A DNA stretch of 44,474 bases from Thalassospira sp. (GCF_002709775.1 NZ_PAQR01000021.1:1-44474), one strand, 5' to 3'; shown: positions 1 through 9,856, numbered from the stretch's first letter. The notes: generated by a model not told the origin, from the letters alone. Made by a program: numbers and translations.

Positions 1-185
1 ACGCGTTCTGCATGGGGTCGACCACCGGGCTTGGTATGGCCACGGCCGACAATCACGCCGTCTGCTGAAACAAGGACGCAACCGACTGACGGGTTCGGCC
101 AGACATTTCCCAAACCGCGTTTTGACAGGCTCAATGCGACCCGCATGAAATGCCGGTCGTCTTCGCTAAACGCGGGGGCTGTCAT
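1..185 (-). CDS. ribD: RibD, riboflavin biosynthesis deaminase/reductase (N-terminal part only)
   Basis: The first 61 codons of a leftward gene whose remainder lies beyond the left edge. RibD deaminates 2,5-diamino-6-ribosylamino-pyrimidinone phosphate and then reduces the sugar in riboflavin synthesis. The translation starts [14 protein letters not shown], carries the deaminase PNPSVGCV segment near residues 30-37, and ends just after the zinc-binding GGRPHAE motif (HAE at 58-60), diagnostic of the cytidine-deaminase fold. The ATG overlaps the nrdR stop by one base (TAATG), which indicates translational coupling. The reductase domain cannot be seen here. Confidence 0.9.
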   Translation of the reverse strand, partial: MTAPAFSEDDRHFMRVALSLSKRGLGNVWPNPSVGCVLVSADGVIVGRGHTKPGGRPHAER

Positions 186-658
186 TACTCTGCGTCCGCC
201 TCTTCTTCCCCATCATGCATTTTTTCGACGAATTGTTCGAAATCACGCGCTTCACGGAAATTCTTGTACACCGAAGCGTAGCGTACATAGGCCACCTGAT
301 CGAGGGCATTGAGCGCCTCCATCACCATTTCGCCAATGGTATCGGTGGAAATATCGCTTTCGCCACTGCTTTCAAGACGGCGCTGAATGCCATTAAGGGC
401 CTTTTCAACACGTTCGTCTTCGATCGGGCGTTTGCGACAGGCAAGAAAGATCGACCGCGCCAGTTTGTCGCGGTCGAACAATTCGCGTTGCCCGTCTGTT
501 TTCACAACCATCAACTCACGCAGCTGGACACGTTCGAATGTCGTGAAGCGTGAACCACAGGCAGGACAGAACCGGCGACGGCGAATGGCATGATGCTCTT
601 CGGTCGGACGGGAGTCCTTAACCTGGGTATCGGTATGTCCGCAAAACGGGCAACGCAT
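185..658 (-). CDS. nrdR: NrdR, ribonucleotide reductase transcriptional repressor
   Basis: A 157-residue protein of the usual NrdR length. It begins [17 protein letters not shown] and has a four-cysteine zinc ribbon (C3, C6, C31, C34) followed by the arginine-rich [10 protein letters not shown] segment and an ATP-cone domain from about residue 49 to 139. NrdR senses ATP/dATP and represses nrd operons by binding tandem NrdR boxes. It lies 24 bases after glyA and overlaps ribD by one base, so it is part of the rpiB-glyA-nrdR-ribD transcription unit; this order is common in alphaproteobacteria. The acidic C-terminal tail (DGEEEADAE) is a lineage extra. Confidence 0.97.
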   Translation of the reverse strand: MRCPFCGHTDTQVKDSRPTEEHHAIRRRRFCPACGSRFTTFERVQLRELMVVKTDGQRELFDRDKLARSIFLACRKRPIEDERVEKALNGIQRRLESSGESDISTDTIGEMVMEALNALDQVAYVRYASVYKNFREARDFEQFVEKMHDGEEEADAE

Positions 659-682
659 ATGTTTATCTAAGCCTCAAATCGA

Positions 683-1957
683 TCAGGAATAGATCGGGAA
701 ACGCTTGCAGAGGTCTTCAACCTTTGCACGGACGGCTGCCTCAACTTCGGCATTGCCTTCCGGGCTGTCGACCATGGCGTCAAGAACGTCACCAATCAAT
801 TCACCGATCTGCTGGAATTCAGCAACACCGAAGCCACGCGTGGTGCCAGCCGGCGTGCCAAGACGCACACCAGAGGTGATGGTCGGCTTTTCGGTATCAA
901 ACGGAATGCCGTTTTTGTTGCAGGTGATACCCGCACGCTCAAGTGCGACTTCTGCCGCGTTGCCTTTCAGGCCTTTCGGGCGCAGGTCAACCAGCATCAG
1001 GTGGGTGTCGGTGCCGCCGGTGACGATGTCAAAGCCACGTTTTACGAGGACTTCGGCAAGCGCCTTGGCGTTGTCAACGACCTGCTGGGCGTATTCCTTG
1101 AATTCCGGACGCAGTGCTTCGCCAAAAGCAACGGCCTTGGCAGCAATCACATGCATCAGCGGACCACCCTGCAGACCCGGGAAGACGGCAGAGTTGATCT
1201 TTTTGCCGATCTCGAGGTTGTTCGACAGGATCATGCCGCCACGCGGACCACGAAGGGTTTTATGCGTGGTGGTGGTAACAACGTCAGCATAAGGAAGCGG
1301 GCTCGGATGAACGCCACCGGCAACGAGGCCGGCAAAGTGCGCCATATCAACCATCAAAAGCGCGCCAACCTTGTCGGCGATTTCACGGAAACGCTTGAAA
1401 TCGATCTGACGCGGAATGGCCGAACCACCGGCAATGATCAGGGCCGGTTTATGCTCAACCGCAAGCGCTTCAACCTGATCATAATCAAGGGTCAGGTCGT
1501 CTTCACGAACACCGTACTGAACCGCATTGAACCACTTGCCCGACAGAGCCGGACGTGCGCCATGCGTCAGGTGACCACCCGCATCAAGCGACATGCCCAG
1601 AATGGTGTCGCCCGGCTTGCAAAGGGCAAGCATCACCGCACCGTTTGCCTGTGCACCGGAATGCGGCTGAACGTTGACGAACTCGCAGCCGAAGATTTCC
1701 TTGGCGCGGTCGATTGCCAGCTGTTCGGCAACGTCCACATACTCGCAACCACCGTAATAACGGCGCGAAGGATAACCTTCGGCGTATTTGTTGGTCAGGA
1801 CGGTGCCCTGTGCGTCGATAACCGCTTTGGAAACGATGTTTTCCGAAGCAATCATCTCGATCTGGTTCTGCTGACGATCAAGTTCGTCGGTGACAGATTT
1901 GTACAGTGCCGGATCAGCTTCGGCCAAGCTGGTGGTGAAAAAGCCTTTGAACGACAT
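683..1957 (-). CDS. glyA: Serine hydroxymethyltransferase
   Basis: A PLP enzyme that interconverts serine and glycine and supplies methylene-tetrahydrofolate in the cytoplasm. The 424-residue translation has the SHMT signature with the Schiff-base lysine at K233 in [14 protein letters not shown], the [11 protein letters not shown] segment at 60-70, and the [10 protein letters not shown] block near 202-211. I chose the ATG at 1957 ([10 protein letters not shown]) because an AGAGG ribosome-binding site sits upstream and homologues start there; an upstream in-frame start would add 14 atypical residues. It lies 86 bases after rpiB and 24 before nrdR on the same strand. Confidence 0.97.
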   Translation of the reverse strand: MSFKGFFTTSLAEADPALYKSVTDELDRQQNQIEMIASENIVSKAVIDAQGTVLTNKYAEGYPSRRYYGGCEYVDVAEQLAIDRAKEIFGCEFVNVQPHSGAQANGAVMLALCKPGDTILGMSLDAGGHLTHGARPALSGKWFNAVQYGVREDDLTLDYDQVEALAVEHKPALIIAGGSAIPRQIDFKRFREIADKVGALLMVDMAHFAGLVAGGVHPSPLPYADVVTTTTHKTLRGPRGGMILSNNLEIGKKINSAVFPGLQGGPLMHVIAAKAVAFGEALRPEFKEYAQQVVDNAKALAEVLVKRGFDIVTGGTDTHLMLVDLRPKGLKGNAAEVALERAGITCNKNGIPFDTEKPTITSGVRLGTPAGTTRGFGVAEFQQIGELIGDVLDAMVDSPEGNAEVEAAVRAKVEDLCKRFPIYS

Positions 1958-2043
1958 GCGGGGGCCTCTTTCGATGCGATGTGACGGGGTACGATCCATC
2001 TGGACCGCCTGCCCGTTCCGGTTGATGCCAGATGGCGATAAAA

Positions 2044-2487
2044 TCAGACGGAGCAGGACATTTTTGCGACGCGACCTTCGTGACGACCGCCTTCAAATTC
2101 GGTCGACATGAATGCATCCACGCAATCCAGTGCCGTGGCTTCACCCAGAAGGCGTGCACCAAGGCAGAGAACATTTGCGTTGTTATGCTGACGGCAAAGT
2201 TCTGCGGAAAGACGGTCATGAACCAGTGCTGCGCGAATTTGCGGATAACGGTTGGCTGCAATGCTCATACCGATGCCTGACCCGCAGACGAGAATACCCG
2301 CCTCGGCCTTGCCATCGATAATCGCCTTGGCTACCGCCTGCGCATAGTCCGGATAGTCGACAGAAGACGAACCATCCGTGCCCAGATCAAGCACTTCAAT
2401 TCCGCGCTTTTTCAGGGTCTCGGCAATGGTTGATTTCAGGTCCACACCACCGTGATCGGAAGCAATGGCAAGGGTCTTGACGGTCAT
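2044..2487 (-). CDS. rpiB: Ribose-5-phosphate isomerase B
   Basis: A 147-residue RpiB/LacAB-family sugar isomerase that interconverts ribose-5-phosphate and ribulose-5-phosphate in the pentose phosphate pathway. The SDHGG motif (10-14) and the catalytic-cysteine loop CGSGIG (68-73, C68) are both present, followed by the [10 protein letters not shown] block. The start is set at [14 protein letters not shown]; an in-frame start further upstream would add 58 residues unrelated to the family. It is the first gene of the leftward rpiB-glyA-nrdR-ribD unit; linkage of rpiB to glyA is recurrent in alphaproteobacteria. Confidence 0.96.
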   Translation of the reverse strand: MTVKTLAIASDHGGVDLKSTIAETLKKRGIEVLDLGTDGSSSVDYPDYAQAVAKAIIDGKAEAGILVCGSGIGMSIAANRYPQIRAALVHDRLSAELCRQHNNANVLCLGARLLGEATALDCVDAFMSTEFEGGRHEGRVAKMSCSV

Positions 2488-2951
2488 AGGCGTGCCTTCA
2501 TCCAAAAGCAGAAGATAAAATTTGAGCGCCTTGTAGCATATAGCGTCGGACCTGCCAACGCGCAGCTCACCCAAAACGGCAAGTTTTCCAAACAGAACAG
2601 ACGCTGCAAAACCGCTACGGTTCAGACGCTCCACATACTGAACACATATGTCGGTTTTCACGCCGTCAACAAGGTCAAACGAGGTAACAGAAGGACGATA
2701 TCGCCGTACAGGATGATCCGGCCATTTAAACAGTAGTATTGCGCAATCGGTGTGGTTGTATTTCTTGCGCCATCTGAAAGCATGCGGATTTAAATGAATA
2801 CCGCCAGAACATAAACTTTAATATAGGCCCAATATAACCTGATACAGTGCGGATTTAATAAATTACCTTGTGTTTTTCTGTGGTTTGATTATATCGAAAG
2901 AATAGTGCATTAAGTTTAATCTGAATTATCAAATGAAGGATTACTTCAATT
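2488..2951. promoter_or_regulatory. Divergent intergenic region between rpiB and the mucR-like gene
   Basis: This 464-base stretch has no convincing gene. It must hold the leftward promoter of rpiB-glyA-nrdR-ribD and the rightward promoter of the MucR-type regulator. The right half (about 2740-2950) is clearly AT-richer than the rest of the window, which is what Ros/MucR proteins favour for binding, so autoregulation is plausible. I could not fix individual -35/-10 boxes with confidence. Confidence 0.5.
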
Positions 2952-3371
2952 ATGGCTGAAACTGAGAACAGCGTGCTTGACCGCGACGAACTTTTACAGA
3001 TGACTGTCGACATTGTATCTGCCTATGTCAGCAACAATGCGCTTGCAGCGGCACAGATTCCGGAACTGATTTCGACCGTTTTTGCTTCTCTTGATGAAAT
3101 ACACGAAGTTGAAAAAGAACCGGAAGCCGAACCGTTGAAACCGGCTGTTCCGATCAAGAAATCCATTGGCGATGACTATATTGTCTGCCTTGAAGACGGC
3201 AAAAAGCTGAAAATGCTCAAGCGTCACCTGCGCACGACCTATAACCTCACCCCGGAAGAATACCGTGCGAAATGGGGCCTGCCAGCGGATTACCCGATGG
3301 TTGCTCCGAACTACGCCAAGCAGCGTTCGCAGTTCGCCAAGAAAATCGGTCTGGGTCGCAAGGCGAAATAA
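2952..3371 (+). CDS. Ros/MucR-family transcriptional regulator
   Basis: A 139-residue cytoplasmic DNA-binding protein with the conserved C-terminal Ros/MucR domain (about 74-136: YIVCLEDGKKLKMLKRHL, then WGLPADYPMVAPNYA). Family members are global regulators of exopolysaccharide, motility and cell-cycle genes, acting like H-NS on AT-rich DNA; the N-terminal part (about 10-50) is the oligomerisation region. Of the Ros zinc ligands, C79 and H92 are kept and D82 replaces the second cysteine. Positions 96 and 97, which should supply the last histidine, are T and Y, so this is probably the structurally zinc-independent subtype. It stands alone, with its own upstream region and a strong terminator after it. 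Confidence 0.93.
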   Translation: MAETENSVLDRDELLQMTVDIVSAYVSNNALAAAQIPELISTVFASLDEIHEVEKEPEAEPLKPAVPIKKSIGDDYIVCLEDGKKLKMLKRHLRTTYNLTPEEYRAKWGLPADYPMVAPNYAKQRSQFAKKIGLGRKAK

Positions 3372-3399
3372 CGCCCTTCCCCACGACTGCTGAAAACAA

Positions 3400-3430
3400 A
3401 AAACGCCGCCCCGTTTCAGGGCGGCGTTTT
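3400..3430. terminator. Bidirectional terminator between mucR-like gene and livK
   Basis: A perfect 12-base inverted repeat (3400-3411 with 3419-3430, core ACGCCGCCC/GGGCGGCGT) around a 7-base loop. A-tracts and T-tracts flank it on both sides, so it can end the rightward regulator transcript and the leftward liv transcript. Confidence 0.92.
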
Positions 3431-3492
3431 TCGTATCTGACTGCAAGGTCAGGTCAGCCCGGCTTTACACCGGACTGACCATTTGCAGATGA

Positions 3493-4608
3493 TCACGGAT
3501 TCTGGATCGCACCGTCAGTGTACTGACCGTCTTTCCAGGTGTAGATCCAGTAACCCGGTGCATCAACGTCGCCTTTGGCGTCAAAGGAGATGTCGCCGAG
3601 AACGGTGTTGAACGTCTCGGAATGCAGGGCATCTACAACCGGTTCGAAATCGGTGGAGCCAGCTTTGTTGGCAGCCTGTGCCCAAGCCTGGATCGCACCA
3701 TAGGTGAACAGGGTGTAACCTTCCGGCTTGTAGCCGATTTCGTCGAAGTATTTGACGAGGTCAGCGTTGCGCGGATCGGTTTCAATCGCCGGGGAAGCGG
3801 TGAAGATGGTGCCTTCGCCGGAATCACCAGTGATCGCCCAGTACTCAAGGGTGTTGATCGCGTCACCGGACATTACCATGGTGTCCATGCCCTGTGCGCG
3901 CATCTGACGAACGATCAGACCGAGTTCGGTGTGGTAACCACCATAATACAGAACTTCGATGCCTTCAGCCTTAAGCTTGGTCACCAGAGCCGAGTAGTCT
4001 TTCTCAGCCGGGGTGATTGCTTCGTAAAGGGCTTCTTCTTTGCCGCTTGCATTAAGGTTTTTCTTGGTTTCGTCAGCCAGACCTTTGGAATAAGCCTGTT
4101 TGTCGTGAACGATGGCGATTTTCTTGTCGCCATAGTTGGCAGCAAGATATTTACCAGCAACTTCGCCCTGCTGATCGTCACGGCCGCAAACACGGAATAC
4201 GTTGTCCATGTCACGTTCAGTCAGCTGCGGGTTGGTCGAAGCCGGGGAAATCTGGATGATGCCTTCTTCGAAGTACACTTCAGAAGCCGGGATCGAGGAA
4301 CCCGAGCAGAAGTGACCAGCAACAAGTGCGACGTCTTTGCTTACCAGCTGGTTTGCAACAGCAACAGCCTGTTTCGGATCGCAAGCGTCATCGCCGATTT
4401 CGAGAACGAGCATTTCGCCGTTCACGCCACCAGCTGCGTTGATGTCGGCAACTGCTTTCTCTGCACCCTGGGTCATCTGTTCACCGAATGCAGCGTACGG
4501 ACCGGTCATCGGACCGACGGTCGCAACAACGATGTCAGCTTTTGCTACACCCATTGAAAGAACAAGCGCGGAAGCAGTGGCAAGAAGGCCGAGCTTGGTT
4601 TTCGACAT
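3493..4608 (-). CDS. livK: Periplasmic branched-chain amino acid-binding protein (LivK type)
   Basis: The 371-residue substrate-binding subunit of the LIV ABC transporter. A Sec signal peptide (about 1-24, ending GVAKA before DIVVATVGPMTG) directs it to the periplasm. The body is a type I binding fold with GPYAAFGEQMTQGAEKAV at the start and the two conserved cysteines (DDACDPKQA and GHFCSGSS) expected to form the family disulfide. It is the last gene of the liv cluster, 206 bases beyond the DUF6867-like gene. A good GGGAG ribosome site precedes it, suggesting separately tuned expression. Leucine, isoleucine or valine are the likely ligands, but the exact specificity cannot be read from sequence. 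Confidence 0.95.
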   Translation of the reverse strand: MSKTKLGLLATASALVLSMGVAKADIVVATVGPMTGPYAAFGEQMTQGAEKAVADINAAGGVNGEMLVLEIGDDACDPKQAVAVANQLVSKDVALVAGHFCSGSSIPASEVYFEEGIIQISPASTNPQLTERDMDNVFRVCGRDDQQGEVAGKYLAANYGDKKIAIVHDKQAYSKGLADETKKNLNASGKEEALYEAITPAEKDYSALVTKLKAEGIEVLYYGGYHTELGLIVRQMRAQGMDTMVMSGDAINTLEYWAITGDSGEGTIFTASPAIETDPRNADLVKYFDEIGYKPEGYTLFTYGAIQAWAQAANKAGSTDFEPVVDALHSETFNTVLGDISFDAKGDVDAPGYWIYTWKDGQYTDGAIQNP

Positions 4609-4763
4609 TAGAGAAGTCTCCCTGTTCCAAAGGTTGATCCCATCACCATGACAGAATCATCTTTTTGGATCTGAAACCGGCCCGTATTTTTCGCCGATTA
4701 CCGGTTTCAGGTCCCACGTACTGCGGCACGCCAGAATTGGTGTGCATGAGTACAAACCCTGTG

Positions 4764-4810
4764 ATTGCCCGTTATCGGGCAACCGTGCGGGGACGCCGGG
4801 CGTCCCCGCA
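4764..4810 (-). promoter_or_regulatory. Two tandem hairpins upstream of livK
   Basis: Reading leftward from the stop of the DUF6867-like gene there is a perfect 10-base inverted repeat (4801-4810 with 4786-4795, five-base loop). A second hairpin of TTGCCCG/CGGGCAA follows at about 4782-4764. Neither has a proper T-tract on the leftward strand, so these look more like mRNA-stabilising or partly terminating structures between the membrane/ATPase genes and livK than a full terminator. Confidence 0.55.
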
Positions 4811-4814
4811 AATA

Positions 4815-5171
4815 TCACCGAACATCAGCACCTTCGCGGGCGCGATATGCAAACGGACCAACCCGTTCATACAGCCACGGATATTGCGACAGCATCTTGT
4901 TCACCTGCGTCAGGCGGAACGCCGTAAACGTGATGGCAAACAAGATGACCGTATCAAAAATGTAGCCGGAAAGTGACAGCAGCTCACCTTCGAACAAGGC
5001 AAAAACCATGAAGCGGTCGACACAGCCAAGCAGCAAGGCATACGGCACAAGCTGCCAGGACGGCCGCCAGGTGTTTGCGATGGCCTGTCCGGTCATAAAG
5101 CCGCAGAACCCCATCAGGATGATGGTCATTCCGATTGTGACACCAATGCTGGTACCCGTAATCGCTTCCAT
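4815..5171 (-). CDS. Small integral membrane protein of liv operons (DUF6867-like)
   Basis: A 118-residue protein with three predicted membrane helices (about 8-30, 40-60 and 68-88) and a hydrophilic C-terminus (NKMLSQYPWLYERVGPFAYRAREGADVR). I recognise it as the small conserved protein that accompanies livHMGF in Rhodospirillales and Rhizobiales; no function is established. It starts 11 bases after livF with an AGGGAG ribosome site, so it is co-transcribed with the transporter and may be an accessory or assembly factor for the permease (inference). Confidence 0.8.
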   Translation of the reverse strand: MEAITGTSIGVTIGMTIILMGFCGFMTGQAIANTWRPSWQLVPYALLLGCVDRFMVFALFEGELLSLSGYIFDTVILFAITFTAFRLTQVNKMLSQYPWLYERVGPFAYRAREGADVR

Positions 5172-5182
5172 CTCAGAACTCC

Positions 5183-5899
5183 CTAGTGGCCACCTTCGAG
5201 GTAGGCTGCACGGACTTCCGGGTTTGCCAGAAGTTCCGCACCCGTCCCCGAGAGCGTAATGTTGCCATTGACCATCACATATCCGCGATGAGCCAGTTTG
5301 AGCGCGTGGAACGCGTTCTGCTCAACGAGGAAGACCGTCATCTTTTTCTCGCGGTTGATCTTCTCGATCGTTTCGAAAATCTGCTTCACGATCAGCGGCG
5401 CAAGGCCAAGGGATGGCTCATCAAGCAGAAGAAGACGCGGACGGCCCATAAGAGCACGGCCAATTGCCAACATCTGCTGTTCACCACCCGACATCGTCCC
5501 GGCACGCTGGTTGATGCGCTCCTTCAGACGCGGGAACAGATCAAAAACCATTTCGATATCCGAATTGAAGTGTTTCGGATCCTGGGTGATCGCGCCCATC
5601 TGAAGGTTTTCATAAACCGACATACGCGGGAAAATACGACGCCCTTCCGGCGACTGCTGAATGCCAAGCTGGCAGATCTCATGCATCGGCATGCGACTGA
5701 TATCCTGACCTTCGAACAGAATGCGCCCCTTGCTGGCCTGCGGCGAACCACAGCACGTCATCAGCAAGGTGGTCTTGCCGGCACCGTTGGCACCGATCAG
5801 GGTTACGATTTCACCTTCATTGACTTCCATATCAATGCCCTTGAGGGCTTCGATATTGCCATAGAAGGTATGTACACCTTCGATTTTTAACATGGACAT
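5183..5899 (-). CDS. livF: Branched-chain amino acid ABC transporter ATPase LivF
   Basis: A 238-residue ATPase that powers LIV import together with LivG. Walker A is GANGAGKT (36-43), the ABC signature is MSGGEQQMLAIGRAL near 137, Walker B is LLLLDEPSLGLAP, and the switch histidine region follows. I set the start at 5899 (MSMLKIEGVHTFYGN), because an AGGGAG site lies nine bases upstream. A TTG at 5917 is in frame but would place that ribosome site inside the gene. It follows livG by 14 bases. Confidence 0.96.
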   Translation of the reverse strand: MSMLKIEGVHTFYGNIEALKGIDMEVNEGEIVTLIGANGAGKTTLLMTCCGSPQASKGRILFEGQDISRMPMHEICQLGIQQSPEGRRIFPRMSVYENLQMGAITQDPKHFNSDIEMVFDLFPRLKERINQRAGTMSGGEQQMLAIGRALMGRPRLLLLDEPSLGLAPLIVKQIFETIEKINREKKMTVFLVEQNAFHALKLAHRGYVMVNGNITLSGTGAELLANPEVRAAYLEGGH

Positions 5900-5913
5900 A
5901 TCGATGGACTCCC

Positions 5914-6768
5914 TCAATGCGCTTTCGGATCAAGATGAAGGTCGGCAGCGACTTCCGGCGGCAGTTCGTCATCCTCTTCCTCGCCAAGATAGGCGCGGAT
6001 AACGGCCGGATCATTCTTGACGGCCTCAGGATCGCCATCGGCGATCTTCTTCCCGTAATCAAGAACGACCACATGGTCGGAAATCTGCATGACGACACTC
6101 ATGTCATGCTCGATCAGAAGGCAGCCAACGCCCTGATCATCACGGATGCTCTGCAACAGGATGTTCAGTTCCGCCGACTCACGCGGGTTAAGACCCGCTG
6201 CCGGCTCATCGAGGCACAGAAGTGACGGATCAGTGCACATCGCACGTGCGATTTCCAGACGACGCTGGGAACCATAAGGCAGGTTACCGGCATTCCAGTC
6301 GGCCTGTTCATACAGACCAACCTTCTCAAGCCAGAATTTCGCTTTTTCGACCGCTTCTTTTTCCGCCTTGGCATAGGAGCCAAGGTTGAACAAACCGGCA
6401 ATAGAGAAGGCAGAAGCCTCCATCAGACGGTTATGCTGGGCAACGATCAGGTTTTCCAGAACAGTCATCCCGGTAAACAGGCGAATGTTCTGGAACGTAC
6501 GTGCAACGCCGTTGTTGCGCGGAATGCGGAACCCTTCGGTCCGTTCCAGCAAACGCGGGCCATCTTCGGCATGAAGGGTCAGACGCCCCTCGGTCGGAAC
6601 ATAGAACCCGGTCAGGCAGTTAAACACGGTGGTTTTCCCTGCCCCGTTCGGGCCGATAATCGCCGTGATTTCACGCTTGTTGGCGTTGAACGACAGATTA
6701 TCAATCGCGACCAAGCCGCCGAAACGCATGGTCAGGTGTTCGACTTCAAGCAGTTTGTTGTCGGTCAT
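5914..6768 (-). CDS. livG: Branched-chain amino acid ABC transporter ATPase LivG
   Basis: A 284-residue cytoplasmic ATPase subunit. Walker A is GPNGAGKT (39-46), the signature motif is [15 protein letters not shown] (the variant typical of LivG), Walker B is LLCLDEP, and IEHDMSVVM carries the switch histidine. An acidic tail ([14 protein letters not shown]) extends the C-terminus. Its ATG overlaps the livM stop by four bases (ATGA), with GGAG eight bases upstream, showing translational coupling in the livHMGF operon. Confidence 0.97.
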   Translation of the reverse strand: MTDNKLLEVEHLTMRFGGLVAIDNLSFNANKREITAIIGPNGAGKTTVFNCLTGFYVPTEGRLTLHAEDGPRLLERTEGFRIPRNNGVARTFQNIRLFTGMTVLENLIVAQHNRLMEASAFSIAGLFNLGSYAKAEKEAVEKAKFWLEKVGLYEQADWNAGNLPYGSQRRLEIARAMCTDPSLLCLDEPAAGLNPRESAELNILLQSIRDDQGVGCLLIEHDMSVVMQISDHVVVLDYGKKIADGDPEAVKNDPAVIRAYLGEEEDDELPPEVAADLHLDPKAH

Positions 6769-8285
6769 TTGATTTCTCCGGCAACTTTTTCTTTCTGACT
6801 CATATTGAGCAGAATGGTCGGATCACGGAAGGACAACAGACCGCGCGGACGCCAGAGCATGATGGCAACAATGCCTGCCCCGAAGATCAGCATGCGATAC
6901 TCCGCCAGTTCACGGAACATTTCCGGGAACCCGATCATGACAATTGCTGCCAACACGACACCGATCTGGCTGCCCATGCCGCCCAGAACCACAATCGCCA
7001 GAATCACAGCAGATTCAAGGAACGTGAAGCTTTCCGGGCTGATAAAGCCCTGACGGGTAGCAAAGAACGCACCGGCAAAACCACCAAACATCGCGCCGAT
7101 GGCAAATGCCGACAGCTTGGTGTTGGTCGGGTTGATGCCAAGCGAACGGCAGGCGATCTCATCTTCGCGAAGCGCTTCCCACGCACGCCCGATCGGCAGT
7201 TTGCGCAAACGAAGGGTCACGAAGTTCGTCACCAGTGCCAGCACAAGGATCAGGTAGTACAGGAAGATCAGACGATGCATTGACGAGTAATCAAGACCGA
7301 ACAGATCGCCGAACGATATCGCCCCTTCCGGAACCCGCCGGGAGAAATCGGCAAGACCGAAGAAGCTCGGACGTTCGATCGAGGAAATCCCGTCCGGACC
7401 GCCGGTAAAGTCATACCAGTTGATCAGGACCACACGGATGATCTCGCCAAAGCCAAGTGTGACAATCGCCAGATAGTCACCGCGCAGACGCAGAACCGGG
7501 AAACCAAGGATAATCCCGAAGCTTGCGGCAAAAATACCGGCCAGCGGCAGGCAAAGCCAGAAGCTCAGATCGAAGTTCTGCGACAGCAATGCATAGGAAT
7601 ATGCACCGACCGCGTAGAACGCGACATATCCAAGATCAAGAAGACCGGCCAGACCCACCACGATGTTAAGCCCCCAACCGAGCATGATGTAAATCATCAC
7701 AAGGGTTGCAAGGTCGATCGCAGAACGATCATCGCCGAACAGCAGCGGGAAGATGAAGAAGAAGACAATCCCGATCAGACCGATTTTCTTGGTGTTCGAA
7801 CGATAGGTCAGCTGGATCTTTGCAGACAGCTTTTTGGATTGGTCGACTTCAACAGCCCCCTGCACCTTCATGGTGAAGTATGCCGTGGCAAAAACGATGA
7901 CGACAAAGGCAATGGCAAGGATCGTGCTGACCACGCTGCCAAACGCCATATCGAGAACAACCGGCGAAACCCAACGGTCATCAAGTTCGCGGAAACGCAC
8001 GAACATTTCAAAGACCGCAACAGCCGTAACCGTAATCAGGACGGCCTGCCAAAGACGCGAAATGCTCTCGCGACGGAAAATCAGGCCAAGACGACCGATC
8101 ACGGTGGAGACGATGGCAATCAGGACAAGGTCCCAACGCACCGCCAGTTCCAGACCGGTCGGACGGTCAACCGTCTCGACACCGAGGAGCATGACCGACA
8201 TCAACAGCGCGATCACAGCAAAGAACGCGAGTTCCTTGACCACTTCCGAGCCGTTGGTACGAGAAGAAGCAAGTGCAGCAGACAT
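6765..8285 (-). CDS. livM: Branched-chain amino acid ABC transporter permease LivM
   Basis: A 506-residue inner-membrane permease of the long LivM type. An N-terminal block of about 170 residues carries extra membrane helices. The core permease domain follows ([40 protein letters not shown], then the EAA-like [20 protein letters not shown] loop that contacts the ATPases). The start at 8285 is preferred because a GGAG site is eight bases upstream and the ATG overlaps the livH stop by one base (TGATG); upstream in-frame extension is unlikely. It forms the translocation channel with LivH. Confidence 0.95.
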   Translation of the reverse strand: MSAALASSRTNGSEVVKELAFFAVIALLMSVMLLGVETVDRPTGLELAVRWDLVLIAIVSTVIGRLGLIFRRESISRLWQAVLITVTAVAVFEMFVRFRELDDRWVSPVVLDMAFGSVVSTILAIAFVVIVFATAYFTMKVQGAVEVDQSKKLSAKIQLTYRSNTKKIGLIGIVFFFIFPLLFGDDRSAIDLATLVMIYIMLGWGLNIVVGLAGLLDLGYVAFYAVGAYSYALLSQNFDLSFWLCLPLAGIFAASFGIILGFPVLRLRGDYLAIVTLGFGEIIRVVLINWYDFTGGPDGISSIERPSFFGLADFSRRVPEGAISFGDLFGLDYSSMHRLIFLYYLILVLALVTNFVTLRLRKLPIGRAWEALREDEIACRSLGINPTNTKLSAFAIGAMFGGFAGAFFATRQGFISPESFTFLESAVILAIVVLGGMGSQIGVVLAAIVMIGFPEMFRELAEYRMLIFGAGIVAIMLWRPRGLLSFRDPTILLNMSQKEKVAGEIK

Positions 8286-9208
8286 CAGACTTTCTCCACC
8301 TCCGGCTTGCCGAGCAGACCCCACGGACGGAAGATCAGCACGAGAACCAGAATGCCGAATGTTGCAACATCCTTATATTCAATCGTCAGATAACCCGACC
8401 AGAAGGCTTCGATCAGACCGATCAGAAGACCACCAAGCATTGCGCCCGGAAGCGATCCGATGCCGCCCAGAACGGCTGCGGTGAAGGCCTTAACACCGGC
8501 AAGGAAGCCGATATAGAAGTCGATCACGCCATAATACAACGTCACCATCATGCCCGCGACCGATGCCAGGGCAGCACCCATGACAAAGGTGGTGGAAATG
8601 GTGCGGTCAACGTTAACCCCAAGAAGACCTGCCATCGTGCGGTCTTGCTCACAGGCACGCTGTGCACGACCAAGCGACGTTTTGGCGATCAGCAGCGAGA
8701 AGACAACCATCAGAACGAATGTCAGAACGATGATCACGATCTGCATGTAGCTCAGCTGGACGTCGAAATTCGCGCTTTCCATCAGGGTAATGCCGCCCTC
8801 AACAAGCGGCTGCATCGGTTTCACGCGCGCACCCTGCGAAATCTGAACGAAGTTCTGCAGGAAGATGGACATCCCGATGGCCGAAATCAGTGCAGCCAGA
8901 CGGAATGAGCCGCGCAGCGGCCGATATGCGACCCGTTCCACGCCCCAACCGTATATCGAGGTCAGAACCATTGAAACGAACAGCATCAAAAGAAGCGTAA
9001 GAGGAAGGATTCCGCTAATACCCGCAGCCTGACAGATCAGGAAGGTAATCAGGGAATGGAACGCACCGATCATATAGATCTCGCCGTGCGCAAAGTTGAT
9101 CATGCCGATAATGCCATAAACCATCGTGTAGCCGATGGCGATCAGACCGTAAATGGCCCCCAGCGTCAGACCATTGATCAATTGTTGTAGGAAATAAGCC
9201 CAATCCAT
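8285..9208 (-). CDS. livH: Branched-chain amino acid ABC transporter permease LivH
   Basis: A 307-residue inner-membrane permease with about eight membrane helices. Family landmarks include [41 protein letters not shown] at the start (ending near residue 50), the cytoplasmic [20 protein letters not shown] coupling loop, and [20 protein letters not shown] near 240. It is the first gene of the leftward livHMGF-DUF6867-livK cluster. A TAAGG site lies seven bases before the ATG, and the operon promoter should lie in the 350 bases upstream. Confidence 0.95.
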   Translation of the reverse strand: MDWAYFLQQLINGLTLGAIYGLIAIGYTMVYGIIGMINFAHGEIYMIGAFHSLITFLICQAAGISGILPLTLLLMLFVSMVLTSIYGWGVERVAYRPLRGSFRLAALISAIGMSIFLQNFVQISQGARVKPMQPLVEGGITLMESANFDVQLSYMQIVIIVLTFVLMVVFSLLIAKTSLGRAQRACEQDRTMAGLLGVNVDRTISTTFVMGAALASVAGMMVTLYYGVIDFYIGFLAGVKAFTAAVLGGIGSLPGAMLGGLLIGLIEAFWSGYLTIEYKDVATFGILVLVLIFRPWGLLGKPEVEKV

Positions 9209-9559
9209 TGCACAACCTTAGATTTGGCACAGACATACAAGGACTTCGCCAGATCAACAGAAGGTATCAATTCACACACAGATGTACTGATTGGATGAGA
9301 CAATGTCTCCCCATAGCCCCCTGGCAAACCCGCAAAGCCTCCGTCTTATTGTTATCGGGTAACCCCCGGTTTTAACCCCTTATGCCAGCCATTCTTTTTG
9401 TGGCCATACATAAAGAGCGCGATTAGAGCGAGGACATTAGACACACGATTTCAAACCCCGCAAGACGCTTTGACATTTTAGTGAAAACCACCAAAACAGG
9501 ATTTGAAATTGGCATAAAACACTGACTTTGAAAGTCACCCTCGCTTTATATTGTATACA
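9209..9559. promoter_or_regulatory. Upstream region of the liv operon
   Basis: This 351-base stretch has no credible gene. It should contain the leftward livH promoter, since the next gene (ending at 9560) is also leftward. I see short A/T-rich blocks near 9540-9570 and C-rich runs near 9360-9380, but no confident terminator for the small upstream gene and no clear operator. Confidence 0.4.
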
Positions 9560-9751
9560 TTATCCCTTTTTGAGGACGTATTCAAGTTTTTGTGCAGCAA
9601 CGCGCTTCAATTGCTCCGGATTCCGGCTGACAGGTCCGGCTACCGTGACTTCCACGCCGGTTTTTCCGTCGATTGCCGTACACCGCAAATAGGTTCCGAC
9701 CTGGCGGAGCTCAAAGTAAATCTCGTTTGAGGTGTTATATCGTCGGGTCAT
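9560..9751 (-). CDS. Small conserved protein (DUF6898-like)
   Basis: A 63-residue protein, MTRRYNTSNEIYFELRQVG onward, with a predicted beta-rich core (NEIYFELRQVGTYLRCTAID, then TGVEVTVAGPVS) and a C-terminal helix (LKRVAAQKLEYVLKKG). The pattern EIYFEL...VTAIDxxTGxEVxVxGP...LKRxAxxKLxYVL matches a small family I know from alphaproteobacteria, probably DUF6898; no function is known. It is leftward, between the liv and valine-catabolism units, and appears to be monocistronic. Confidence 0.7.
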   Translation of the reverse strand: MTRRYNTSNEIYFELRQVGTYLRCTAIDGKTGVEVTVAGPVSRNPEQLKRVAAQKLEYVLKKG

Positions 9752-9834
9752 TAGTGCACTGCTGTTGCGAAAACTGTACTAGGCGAACTAGGCTATTGTG
9801 CTCCCATTTTCAAACAACGCAACATATAACAAAA

Positions 9835-9856
9835 CGGGCCCGGAAAACCGGACCCG
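9835..9856 (-). terminator. Terminator of the valine-catabolism operon
   Basis: Inverted repeat of nine base pairs with one mismatch (9835-9843 with 9848-9856) around a four-base loop. On the leftward strand it is followed by TTTTGTT, and it lies 28 bases after the mmsB stop. Confidence 0.85.

Noticed and set aside
1958..2043. Glycine riboswitch upstream of glyA
   Set aside because: The gap is only 86 bases inside an operon, and no glycine aptamer features are visible.
5900..5917. TTG start codon for livF at 5917
   Set aside because: The AGGGAG ribosome site lies downstream of it and is correctly spaced for the ATG at 5899.
9380..9400. Sigma-54-type promoter for livH (leftward TGGCATAAGGGG)
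   Set aside because: The -24 GG is present but the required -12 GC is not at the right distance.
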